Origin: Planctomycetota bacterium
Lineage (GTDB): Bacteria > Planctomycetota > J058 > JAJDCQ01
Direction of reading: 5' to 3'
Length of the DNA stretch: 64,000 nucleotides
NCBI GenBank assembly: GCA_029260755.1
Contig: JAJDCQ010000065.1
Coordinates: forward strand, 118,204-182,203
Of the stretch, positions 52,841 to 60,010 are shown in pieces. The notes beneath the pieces were generated by a model, which saw nothing but the letters and a program-made list of their open reading frames with translations, made no database searches and was not told where the DNA came from. The position numbers and the translations under genes were made by a program. The stretch's first letter is position 1. Every line of letters starts with the position of its first letter.

Positions 52841-54303
52841 GCCTCGTCGAAGCCGCGCGCGGCGAGGATGAGCCGATCCTTCAGCTCGTGGAGGCCGAGC
52901 TCGAGGCCGACGGGATACTCGTGGGGGTTGGTGAACCGGCGGACGCCCGCGTGGAACCGGGCGACCTCGGCGGCGGCCCGGGCGCGCGCGTCCGCGAGCG
53001 GCGGCACCTCGTAGACCGACTCTCCGCCGCGCAGGACCGGCACCAGCAGATCCTCGAAGCTCGCGCCGTCGATGCGGCGGCGGCGGGTCGGGTCGAGCGG
53101 ATCGACCATCGTGACCGTCTCGCCGACGCCGGTCTCCTCGTCCCAGATCACATCCGCCCTCGCCGCGCCGTCGTCGAGGTAGCGCCTCACCTGGAGGATC
53201 CCGGGCGTGCTGACCTTGATGCGCTGCTCGGAGAGCTTCACGACGTGGCGCCACGGCTCGCCCGGACCGCGGATCGCGGCGAGCTTGTAGACGCCGCCGA
53301 GCGCCGGCTGGTCGTAGGCGGTCGCGAGCTTCGTCCCGACGCCCCAGACGGAGATCGTCGCGCCCTGCTCCTTCAGGCTGGCGATGACGTGCTCGTCGAG
53401 GTCGTTGCTCGCGATGACCGCCGCCTTCGGGAAGCCCGCCTCGTCGAGGATCCGGCGCGCCTCGATCGAGAGGTAGGCCAGGTCGCCGGAGTCGAGGCGG
53501 ATCCCGACCATCTCGTGGCCGCGCTCGCGCAGCCACTTCCCCGTCTCGACCGCGCGGCGGACGCCCTCGATCGTGTCGTAGGTGTCGACGAGGAAGACGC
53601 AGTTGTTCGGCATCGCCTCGGCGTAGGTCTGGAACGCGGTCCGCTCGTCCTCGAAGCTCATCACCCAGCTGTGGGCGTGGGTCCCCTTGACCGGGATGCC
53701 GAAGAGCTTCCCGGCGAGCACGTTCGAGGTGGCCGCGGCGCCGCCGAGGTAGGCCGCCCGGCTCGCGCCGGCGCCGCCGTCGGGGCCCTGGGCGCGGCGC
53801 AGGCCGAACTCGAGGACCGGCTCGCCGCGCGCCGCCTGACAGATCCGCGCCGCCTTGGTCGCGATCAGCGTCTGGAAGTTCATCACGTTCAGGAGCGGCG
53901 TCTCGAGCACCTGGCACTGGGCGATCGGACCGCGGATCCGCAGGAGCGGCTCCTGCGGAAAGACGACGGTCCCCTCGGGCACCGCGTCGACATCGACGGT
54001 GAGCTCCATCGACGAGAGATGGTCGAGGAAGCCCTGCTCGAAGAGCGGCGCGCCGTCATTGCCCTCGAGCGTGGCGAGGTAGGCGACGTCGCTCTCGTCG
54101 AAGCGGAACCGGGCGAGGTAGTCGAGGGCGAGCTCGAGGCCGGCGGCGACCGTCAGGCCGCCGCGGAACGGGTTCTTCCGGAAGAACAGATGGAAGACCG
54201 CCTCGCGGTCCGCGACGCCCGCCTTCCAGTAGCCGTTCGCCATCGTGAGCTGGTAGAGATCGGTCAGGAGCGCGAGCGACGGACCGTAGAGCGAGGACAG
54301 CAT
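52837..54303 (-). CDS. pncB: nicotinate phosphoribosyltransferase
   Basis: A protein of 488 aa, the longer bacterial form. It starts at ATG 54303 with GGAGGAA upstream and the family N-terminus [15 protein letters not shown]. The catalytic His lies in [11 protein letters not shown], the substrate and PRPP-binding strands in [11 protein letters not shown] and IASNDLDEH, and [10 protein letters not shown] follows. It joins nicotinate and PRPP to nicotinate mononucleotide with ATP hydrolysis, the entry step of NAD salvage. It is the first gene of the row pncB-prs-kinase-nadE, with a GTGA overlap to prs. Nothing in the upstream 130 bp looks like a known NAD repressor site. Confidence 0.95.
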   Translation of the reverse strand: MLSSLYGPSLALLTDLYQLTMANGYWKAGVADREAVFHLFFRKNPFRGGLTVAAGLELALDYLARFRFDESDVAYLATLEGNDGAPLFEQGFLDHLSSMELTVDVDAVPEGTVVFPQEPLLRIRGPIAQCQVLETPLLNVMNFQTLIATKAARICQAARGEPVLEFGLRRAQGPDGGAGASRAAYLGGAAATSNVLAGKLFGIPVKGTHAHSWVMSFEDERTAFQTYAEAMPNNCVFLVDTYDTIEGVRRAVETGKWLRERGHEMVGIRLDSGDLAYLSIEARRILDEAGFPKAAVIASNDLDEHVIASLKEQGATISVWGVGTKLATAYDQPALGGVYKLAAIRGPGEPWRHVVKLSEQRIKVSTPGILQVRRYLDDGAARADVIWDEETGVGETVTMVDPLDPTRRRRIDGASFEDLLVPVLRGGESVYEVPPLADARARAAAEVARFHAGVRRFTNPHEYPVGLELGLHELKDRLILAARGFDEA

Positions 54304-54378
54304 CGGGACTTCCTCCGTCACATCATTGAGCCCGATGGGAACGCCCGAGCGCAAACGACGGGCTCCCGGGTACACGAG

Positions 54379-54408
54379 GCGGCCCCGCGCCGTCTCCGGG
54401 CGGGGCCG
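54379..54408. terminator. hairpin between the secreted protein gene and pncB
   Basis: Arms CGGCCCCGC (54380-54388) and GCGGGGCCG (54400-54408) with an 11-base loop, about 30 bp after the stop of the minus-strand gene ending at 54435 and ahead of pncB. No T-run follows. It could separate the upstream gene from the NAD operon. Confidence 0.45.
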
Positions 54409-54434
54409 TCGACTCGTCGCCCTCGGGGCGTTCG

Positions 54435-54914
54435 TCAGCCGTCGCAGAGGATCGGGCCCGCTCCCTTGCAGGAGCGCGGCGCGGGGATCACGCCGTGGGC
54501 GTTCATGAAGGTGACGGTGCCCTCGGCGTCGATCAGGGTGGTCGTTCCGTTCCGGGAGATCAGGAGGGTGTGATGTCGGGTCAGGGTGATCTCGACGAGG
54601 CCGCGCCAGAAGCGGTGGTTCATCAGGCAGCGGCACCTCGGGAAGGCGGCGATCTCGTCGGCGCTGAAGATATCCTCGAGCCGATAGCTCTTCACCTTCT
54701 CGCCGCCGTAGTAGAGGACGACCGACTGGTGATCGCCCATGCTCTCGCCGGCGTCGAAGACGACGACCATCTGGCCGTCGTCGCTCACGAGGACATCCGG
54801 AGGCAGCACGCCCTCGACGAGGTGCGGGGCGTCGAACGCGCCTCCGAGCTCGGCGGCGGGAAAGCTCGAGACGAGGCTGATGCAGGCGATCGCGATCGTG
54901 GTCAGGGCGTTCAT
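54435..54914 (-). CDS. secreted protein of unknown function
   Basis: A protein of 159 aa from ATG 54914, where a clear signal peptide begins ([20 protein letters not shown]); the longer frame upstream is basic and implausible. The mature part looks like a small all-beta fold: [54 protein letters not shown] and a final [11 protein letters not shown] with Cys. Two further Cys (RCRC) suggest one or more disulfides in the periplasm. The strand pattern with [10 protein letters not shown] and [10 protein letters not shown] is seen in unassigned secreted proteins of planctomycete-like bacteria, which is an impression only. It is probably transcribed alone, with an AT-richer palindromic region about 110-200 bp upstream. 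Confidence 0.7.
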   Translation of the reverse strand: MNALTTIAIACISLVSSFPAAELGGAFDAPHLVEGVLPPDVLVSDDGQMVVVFDAGESMGDHQSVVLYYGGEKVKSYRLEDIFSADEIAAFPRCRCLMNHRFWRGLVEITLTRHHTLLISRNGTTTLIDAEGTVTFMNAHGVIPAPRSCKGAGPILCDG

Positions 54915-55020
54915 CGTTCTACTCTCTCTTCGGCGCTGGGCCGGTTCGACTCGTATGGTTCGATTCGATCGGCGAGTCGTTCGCGTTCGTCCGCGGGACT
55001 CGCGTCGGTCGCGCTCGCGA

Positions 55021-55112
55021 CCAACAAACCGTTGGACCGGGAAGGGTCGACTCGGTTCGCGCGTTTCCCGACTTTTTCGTGGCAACGAAAGGCGCTATCT
55101 GTTTCTCAGATA
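55021..55112. promoter_or_regulatory. cluster of three short perfect palindromes
   Basis: Within about 90 bp there are CCAAC-N5-GTTGG (55021-55035), TTTCGT-GGCA-ACGAAA (55075-55090) and TATCTG-N5-CAGATA (55096-55112), in a patch clearly richer in A and T than its surroundings. It lies about 105-200 bp upstream of the secreted protein gene on the minus strand and just before the decayed gene on the plus strand. The palindromes could be operators or a short structured leader. No known regulator site is matched. Confidence 0.35.
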
Positions 55113-55118
55113 ACGTGA

Positions 55119-55504
55119 TCCGATCCGCCCCGATTCTCCGCGTCCGGCGTCGACGCCCGAGCGAATGAGCCGCCCGAGCGAGCGAGCGCGCTCATCGTCG
55201 AGGCCTTCGAGCTCGTCCGGGATCACGGCGTCCCGTGGCTCCGCGCCTACCACTCCGGCGGCGGCCCGGCGATCCCGTGGACCCGCCGACCGCGAACGCT
55301 CCACGCCGTGATCGGCTACGCCGCGGACGACCTCATCCAGCTCGGCCCGGAAGCCTGCTGCGGGAGCGAGATCACTCCCGATCAGCTCTCGATCGCGCGG
55401 AGGAGACGCTCACCTGGATCGAGGATCTCCCGCCCGAGGAGATCGAGGTCATGCGTCGGCGGATCGTCGTGAAGCGCCAAGCCCACGCGAAGGCGCACGA
55501 GTGA
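55119..55504 (+). pseudogene. decayed small gene (frameshifted, no start codon)
   Basis: One open frame from 55119 reads like protein (SALIVEAFELVRDHGVPWLR, then HAVIGYAADDLIQLG) but has no ATG, GTG or TTG until inside it, and turns into Arg/Ser-rich nonsense near 55400. From about the same place another frame becomes protein-like (EETLTWIEDLPPEEIEVMRR, ending AHAKAHE, stop 55504). A single-base indel near 55360-55400 would join the two halves into one protein of about 125 aa. It is either a pseudogene or a sequencing error in a real small gene; the missing start favours decay. The family is unknown. Confidence 0.4.
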
Positions 55505-55511
55505 ATGAAGG

Positions 55512-55545
55512 CGGGCCGCCCGCCTCGAACGAGGCGAGCGGCCCG
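55512..55545. terminator. strong hairpin at the 3' end of the DUF4382-type lipoprotein gene
   Basis: Outer arms CGGGCCGC (55512-55519) and GCGGCCCG (55538-55545) plus inner arms CGCCTC (55521-55526) and GAGGCG (55531-55536) around a four-base loop. It lies about 50 bp beyond the stop of the minus-strand gene at 55596 and just after the decayed plus-strand gene, so it could serve both sides. A T-run is lacking. Confidence 0.55.
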
Positions 55546-55595
55546 ACCGAGCATCCCATCACCCGGCGACGCTCAGCGGATCGGTGGCCGGAGGC

Positions 55596-56753
55596 TCACT
55601 GGCGCTCGACCTCCTCGGCCTCCAGCACCAGCGGCGCTCCGGCGGCGCTCGTGACGACGCCCTCGACCTCGACGGCGTCGCCGTCGGCGAGGTCGGCGAC
55701 GGTGATCAAGGTGTCGGTGGGCTCGTCCTCGATCTCGGCGCCGGCGGCGATCTCGACGTGGGCGACGGTCACGCCGCCGCGGACCAGGTCGAAGCTCGGC
55801 GGGGTCGCGGCCGCGTCGAGGTTGGCGATCTCGCCGTCGAGATCGACGTCACCGTTGCCCGAGCCGCCGCTGCCCGAGCTGCCCGAGCCGCTCGAGCCGC
55901 CGCTCGAGGCGTCTTCGACCTCGACCTCGTCGGCCGTGATCACGCCGCTGCTCTGCAGCGTCCCCTCGACCTCGACCTCGTCGCCGACGGCGAGGTCGGC
56001 GAACGCGAGGACGGCGCCGGTGTCGTCATCGGTGATCGTCGCATTGCTCGTGTCGACGTCGACGGCTCCGTTCAGGGTGAGGATCGGCGCGGCGAGCGCC
56101 GTGATCGTCCCCTCGACCTCGATGACGGGGATCGAGCCCGGGATCCCGGGCGCGCTGCCGGGCGGTCCGGCGACGAGCGCGTCGACGCTCGACTCGAGGT
56201 GATACTCGGCGCCCGGGACGACGACCACGACGATCCGGTCCGGCCGGATGTCGAGGACGATCGTCGCGCTCACGGCCGTGTCGAGCGGCGGCTGGAAGTC
56301 GACCTCGAAGACGGGGTCTGGCACGACGAGCGGCTGATTCACGCCCGCCGCGTCGATGAAGTGACAGGCCGTCTGATCGAGCGTCAGGACGAGCTGCTCG
56401 TAGACGGCGGTCGGCACGGGACCGACGGCGAGGAGGGTGGCCGTCTGGTCGAGGGTGAGGAGGTCGAAGTCGACGAACGGCGCGCCGAGCGGGACGGCGA
56501 CCACGTTCCCCGCGTCGTCCACGAGATCGACCGCGGTCGCCCGGAGGAACAGCTCGTGCATCACCCGCCCATCGCTCAGCGGTACGGGCGTCATGTCCTT
56601 CACGAAGACGGCCGCCTCCGTCGTGCCGCCGCTCCCGGGGGCGAGCGACCCGCCCCCGCTGCTCCCCCCGCTGCTCCCACAGCCGACCACCGCCAGCAGG
56701 GCGACGCCGACGACGGCGCTCGCCAGGATCCGTCTCTCGATGCGAAGTCTCAT
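55596..56753 (-). CDS. lipoprotein with DUF4382-like and repeated DUF5666-like domains
   Basis: A protein of 385 aa started at ATG 56753, giving a signal peptide with lipobox AVVGC (Cys25) and a Gly/Ser tether. Residues about 45-200 resemble DUF4382 (VFVKDMTPVPL, FVDFDLLTLDQTATLLAVG, YEQLVLTLDQ, TIVLDIRPDRIVVVV). Residues about 210-285 and 305-385 are two copies of a short beta-barrel-like unit of the DUF5666 type: IEVEGTITAL...LAVGDEVEVEGTLQ...ITADEVEVED and a second with LADGDAVEVEGVVTS...LEAEEVE. A Gly/Ser linker separates them. Such proteins are surface lipoproteins of unknown function, common in planctomycetes and related bacteria. The gene is isolated, with a terminator-like hairpin after it and a repeat-bearing region in front. 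Confidence 0.8.
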   Translation of the reverse strand: MRLRIERRILASAVVGVALLAVVGCGSSGGSSGGGSLAPGSGGTTEAAVFVKDMTPVPLSDGRVMHELFLRATAVDLVDDAGNVVAVPLGAPFVDFDLLTLDQTATLLAVGPVPTAVYEQLVLTLDQTACHFIDAAGVNQPLVVPDPVFEVDFQPPLDTAVSATIVLDIRPDRIVVVVVPGAEYHLESSVDALVAGPPGSAPGIPGSIPVIEVEGTITALAAPILTLNGAVDVDTSNATITDDDTGAVLAFADLAVGDEVEVEGTLQSSGVITADEVEVEDASSGGSSGSGSSGSGGSGNGDVDLDGEIANLDAAATPPSFDLVRGGVTVAHVEIAAGAEIEDEPTDTLITVADLADGDAVEVEGVVTSAAGAPLVLEAEEVERQ

Positions 56754-57229
56754 CTCTCGTTGCTCCTCAATCGGGGCGGGCTCGCCCCACGCCTTCCCGG
56801 CGCCCCGGAGGAGCAATTGCAACGGGCGTGCCCGATGGCGGCCCGACGTCGCGACCCGAGGCGGTCGCGGCGGTTCGGCGATCGAGGGAGGGAGAGGAGA
56901 GTTGCGCGGAGGGCCGGAGGTCGTGCGGATCCTGCCGGGCGACGGCCCGGACTTCGGGAACGGCGTGCGCGGTCGCGGAGGGTTCACGGGAACGACGCCA
57001 CTTCGTCGTTCGTTCCTGGAACACGTGCGTGGGCAATGAGCTCGCGAGCCTGCAGCTCGCACTCCGCGTAATCCGCGTAATCCGCGGTTCCACTCGTTGT
57101 TCTCCGCCGAAAGAACGAAACCGCGGATTACGCGGATTGCGCGGACTGTTCCGGTCGACGCCGAGTCCATGTCGCACCGGAGATTCCGTCGTTCCTGGAA
57201 CAGCCTGCGCTTGCTCCGCGAGACTGGTG
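56754..57229. other. intergenic region with dispersed repeats
   Basis: About 475 bp between two minus-strand genes, without a convincing coding frame. It contains the promoter of the DUF4382-type lipoprotein gene (no clear hexamers seen) and the composite repeat listed at 57010-57202. Confidence 0.5.
57010..57202. repeat. composite repeat: 27-bp inverted repeat flanked by 14-bp direct repeats
   Basis: The arms are 57063-57089 and 57119-57145, pairing over 27 bp with one mismatch around a 29-base loop; each contains the tandem AATCCGCGT/ATCCGCGG series, read on the other strand as CCGCGGATTACGCGGATT. On both sides lies the same 14-mer TCGTTCCTGGAACA (57010-57023 and 57189-57202) in direct orientation. 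Sequences of the ACCGCGGATTACGCGGATT kind recur as dispersed repeats in many environmental bacterial genomes. Inverted arms with flanking direct repeats are the layout of a small non-autonomous mobile element, but no transposase is present. Confidence 0.7.
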
Positions 57230-57952
57230 CTAGTCGCCCTTCGCCCGCCGCTTCACCTCGTCGTGCTCGCTCGCGCTCAGGTTGCCCCGCCCGTCGAGGT
57301 CGTCGAAGTCGGGGATCTTCTGCGCGGCGCAGGGGACGTGGTGCCACTTGTAGCTCAGGCGCCCGTCGTACTCGCTCGGCTCGCCGAGGCGGAGCTCCCC
57401 GTGCCCGATCTTGGCTCCGCAGCTCCGGCAAGTCGCCCGGCTGCTCTTGGCGTGCTCGACGCACCACGGAACGCCCGCGATCACCGGCGACACCGGACGC
57501 ACGAACGGCTTGGCCGGCTCGGGCTCGGCCGCGGGCTTCAGCGCGTCGAGGAGCTCCTTGGGATCGCCGTCGAGGAGATCGGCGGTCAGGCGCAGGGTGA
57601 ACGTGTCGTAACGGCCGGGCTCGAAGGCGATGTCGATGTTGCCGTTCTTGTAGCTCTTCTTGATCTCGGCCTTGGGCGGCCACGCGCCGGTTCGACGCAT
57701 GAAGGCGACCATGTCCCGGACGAGCTTCGCGTTCGTCTCCTTCTTGCCGCCGAGCGGCTCGAGGCCGTCGACGGTCGCGACGGTGAACTTCGTCGAGACG
57801 AGGTTACGTCCCGCGTCGCTCATCGTGCTCTCCTTGACGAGGACGAGCGCGCCGACCTTGACCGTCCCCTCGACGCGCGGCATCAGGAACGTCTCGGGGT
57901 CGACCCAGAACGCCCACTCCTCGTGACAGTCGACCCACTCCGGTTCGCTCAT
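57230..57952 (-). CDS. protein with C-terminal PARP-type zinc finger
   Basis: A protein of 240 aa from ATG 57952, which has GAGG at normal spacing. The C-terminal part, about 160-212, matches the PARP-type zinc finger: EHAKSSRATCRSCGAKIGHG, then GELRLGEPSEYDG, and WHHVPC. Zinc ligands would be Cys175, Cys178, His205 and Cys208. In eukaryotes this finger binds DNA breaks in PARP1 and DNA ligase III. The N-terminal domain (about 1-135; WAFWVDPETFLMPRVEGT, ARLTADLLDG-like end) is unknown to me; it is not a PARP catalytic domain. There is no signal peptide. The acidic/basic tail ends RRAKGD. A DNA-break or nick-binding role is an inference from the finger alone. Confidence 0.78.
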   Translation of the reverse strand: MSEPEWVDCHEEWAFWVDPETFLMPRVEGTVKVGALVLVKESTMSDAGRNLVSTKFTVATVDGLEPLGGKKETNAKLVRDMVAFMRRTGAWPPKAEIKKSYKNGNIDIAFEPGRYDTFTLRLTADLLDGDPKELLDALKPAAEPEPAKPFVRPVSPVIAGVPWCVEHAKSSRATCRSCGAKIGHGELRLGEPSEYDGRLSYKWHHVPCAAQKIPDFDDLDGRGNLSASEHDEVKRRAKGD

Positions 57953-58329
57953 GGTCATCCTCGGGTTCGCTCGCTGATCCTCGGAGCGCGCCCGCGCGGA
58001 TGCGAGCGGCTCGGCCGTTGCCGTCGGCAGCGAATCGTATGTCGCGCCCGGGGCGGGGGTCAAACCCCGGCGATGCCGCCGAAACCCCTCGAGCCGCGGG
58101 CGCCGTTCGTCTCCGATCGGTGTCGTGGAACGCGACGTGTCAGAGCAAGCACAAGATCGGTCGTCGGTTACACACGATCCCGGGCGAGTTGAAATGTTCG
58201 CGACATGATCGGGTTCAAACGGTCGGCCTCATCGGCTAGAAGTGCTAGGAGACGGGTTCGCCGCCGCGCGGGGTCGCGCGGCGAGGCAAGAGGGAGTTGA
58301 GCTCGTCGTCGGTGGGGTTTGGAGGGTTC
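57953..58329. other. intergenic region between divergent small genes
   Basis: About 375 bp upstream of both the zinc-finger gene (minus) and the AbrB-like gene (plus). It must contain their promoters; I find no convincing hexamer pair. A short GGGGT-CAA-ACCCC hairpin is at about 58056-58068. No coding frame or RNA motif is supported. Confidence 0.35.
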
Positions 58330-58557
58330 GTGATCACGCGCATCGCCCGGGGTCGGGACGGATACGTCCTGCACATTGACCCCGAGCTCCTCGCGGAGCT
58401 CGGCATCGACGAGGGAACGCCCGTCTCTGTTCGCAAGGAAGCGGGCCAGATCGTGGTGACGCCCGCCTACTCCGAAGCGCGGCAAGGCGTCTACCGCGGC
58501 CGCGTCGAAGAGGTCAACCAGCGCTTCGGGCTCGTCCGGAGCCAGCAGCGTCCCTGA
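58330..58557 (+). CDS. AbrB/MazE-like small DNA-binding protein, orphan
   Basis: A protein of 75 aa from GTG 58330, preceded by GGAGGG; a TTG 33 bp upstream would add a Ser/Gly-rich extension that is less likely. It shows the swapped-hairpin AbrB/MazE pattern: GYVLHIDPELLAELGIDEGT followed by PVSVRKEAGQIVVTPA. In MazE-type antitoxins this N-terminal part dimerises and binds the promoter, and the C-terminal tail binds the toxin. The tail here (YRGRVEEVNQRFGLVRSQ) is long enough for a partner, but no MazF/PIN toxin gene follows; the next gene is on the opposite strand. It is either an orphan antitoxin or a transcription factor. Confidence 0.72.
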   Translation: MITRIARGRDGYVLHIDPELLAELGIDEGTPVSVRKEAGQIVVTPAYSEARQGVYRGRVEEVNQRFGLVRSQQRP

Positions 58558-58591
58558 CGACGCCCCGCTCGCGACCCGCCGGCTGGCTTGG

Positions 58592-58610
58592 CTCTCTCTC
58601 TCTCTCTCTC
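58592..58610. repeat. CT dinucleotide microsatellite
   Basis: An uninterrupted run of about nine CT repeats in the 60 bp between the stop of the AbrB-like gene and the stop of the convergent gene at 58618. It is outside coding sequence and might vary in length. Confidence 0.8.
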
Positions 58611-58617
58611 GGTCAGA

Positions 58618-59055
58618 TCAGAGGAGCTGCGCCGCGTCGAACGCGAGCGCGCGCACCCGCGCCCACGCGGGCGACCTCCGGAACGCCTCGGCGCTCCAGA
58701 CGTCGGGATCGCTCGCGAGGTCATCGACGGTCCGCTCCACCGCCCGGATCGCGCGCCGGAGCTCCATTCCCGCCCGACCACGGTGGATCAGCAGGCACAC
58801 GGGGCCCGACAGGCTCTGGAGCTCGATCACGAGGGCGGTCGCGGCCGCGTCGGGGCGGTCGGGCGAGAGCGCGGCGATCTGGTCGTCGGCGCTCAGCGCG
58901 GTCAGGGTCAGGACGCTCCGCACCGTCGTGGCGAGCGCCTCGGCCGTGGGCGCACCTCGGCGGGTCTCGTGGACCAGCCGCAGCTTCGTCGACTCGAGGT
59001 TCGCCGCCGGACCCACGTCGCTCGTCTCCCCGTCGTTCGCGACCGACCGGTTCAT
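58618..59055 (-). CDS. small protein of unknown function
   Basis: A protein of 145 aa from ATG 59055. It is mostly helical by eye, with no membrane segment or signal peptide. Features: LESTKLRLVHETRRG near the start, a middle helix SVLTLTALSADDQIAALS, a strand-like VIELQSLSGPVCLLIHRGRAG, and a terminal helical part FRRSPAWARVRALAFDAAQLL, split here for brevity. The central strand with GPVCLLIHRG resembles the sensor-like helix-strand units of roadblock/LC7-type proteins, but this is weak and I do not assign a family. It lies 41 bp downstream of the GST gene on the same strand and may be cotranscribed. Confidence 0.58.
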   Translation of the reverse strand: MNRSVANDGETSDVGPAANLESTKLRLVHETRRGAPTAEALATTVRSVLTLTALSADDQIAALSPDRPDAAATALVIELQSLSGPVCLLIHRGRAGMELRRAIRAVERTVDDLASDPDVWSAEAFRRSPAWARVRALAFDAAQLL

Positions 59056-59096
59056 TCTCGTCGCTGGACGACCCGAGGCGCAACCGAGGCTCGGGA

Positions 59097-59888
59097 TCAG
59101 TCCCGGTAGCCCGGCGGCGTCGTCTCGTTCTCGACCCGGTCGCACCAGGTCATGAGGTCGCGCCGCTTCTCGAGCTCCTCGGCGGCGAGCGGCGTCAGCT
59201 CGCGGTTCCGGATCTGATCGAGCATCGCGAAGATCGAGAGGTCGGCGCGGCTGCAGTCGTCGCCGAGGACGTACGGTCCGTTCTCGAGGAGCGACTCGAC
59301 CGCGTCCAGGCACTCGCGGAGCTCGCGGCGGAGGGTGTTCTCGTCCTTGCCGCCGACGCCCTGCCCGACGAGGCGTCCGCGCACCTCGCGACGCGCGAAG
59401 AACGCAGCGATGCTCCGGACGACCGGTCCGTAGTTCTCGCGGAAGTAGGTCGCCTTCAGCCGGGCCCAGTTCTCCGGGATGATCCAGCGGAGGGCGCCCA
59501 CGTAGAAGTAGAGCACCTCGTCGGCCCAGTCCTCGAGGATTCGCGCCGACGGACGATCGAGGGCGCTCTCGGGGAGGAGCGGCCGCCGCGGGAAGCGCCG
59601 GTCGAGCTCGTCGAGGATGTCGGTGCTGTCGGCGTAGCTGACCCGCTCGCCGCGCTCGTCGCCCTCGCTCGGGAGCAGGAGCGCCGGCACCCGGCCCCGC
59701 GGGTTGAAGCGGCGGGCGCCGCCGGGCGTGCGGACGTTGTAGACCTTGTACTCGACGCGCTTGAAGCGCAGGGCGTAGTGGACCTTCATGCAGAGGGGCG
59801 AGAGGCTGCGCCAGTCGTCCTGATTCAGTCCGGGGTACTGAATCAGGATGATGCTGGCCGGCTGCTGGTCGCTCTGATCCTGGTCCAT
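59097..59888 (-). CDS. glutathione S-transferase-like protein
   Basis: A protein of 263 aa from ATG 59888, rather long for a bacterial GST. The N-terminal thioredoxin fold has LSPLCMKVHYALRFKRVEYK, with SPLCMKV at the GSH-activating position, the cis-Pro in GRVPALLLP, and the glutathione-binding YADSTDILDELDRRFP. The C-terminal all-helical domain includes NGPYVLGDDCSRADLSIFAM, the usual N-capping box. Family role: conjugation or reduction with glutathione in the cytoplasm; the substrate is unknown. The presence of a GST implies that glutathione or a similar thiol is available, though some relatives act on other thiols. It lies between hutU and a small unknown gene on the same strand, and a functional link to histidine degradation is not expected. 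Confidence 0.85.
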   Translation of the reverse strand: MDQDQSDQQPASIILIQYPGLNQDDWRSLSPLCMKVHYALRFKRVEYKVYNVRTPGGARRFNPRGRVPALLLPSEGDERGERVSYADSTDILDELDRRFPRRPLLPESALDRPSARILEDWADEVLYFYVGALRWIIPENWARLKATYFRENYGPVVRSIAAFFARREVRGRLVGQGVGGKDENTLRRELRECLDAVESLLENGPYVLGDDCSRADLSIFAMLDQIRNRELTPLAAEELEKRRDLMTWCDRVENETTPPGYRD

Positions 59889-60010
59889 GGGGGCTCCGGG
59901 GTGAGCCTCCAATGGAGCACAATCGCCCCGGTCCGGGCAACGGGCCGCGCGCCAGCGTCCCCCCGACGACTCCTTCGCGTCGACCGGGACGCTCTCGTCA
60001 TCTTCCCAGC

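Noticed and set aside
54379..54408. Intrinsic terminators with T-runs.
   Set aside because: The hairpins at 6916, 54379, 55512 and 63882 have strong stems but no T-run, so they are listed only as terminator-like.
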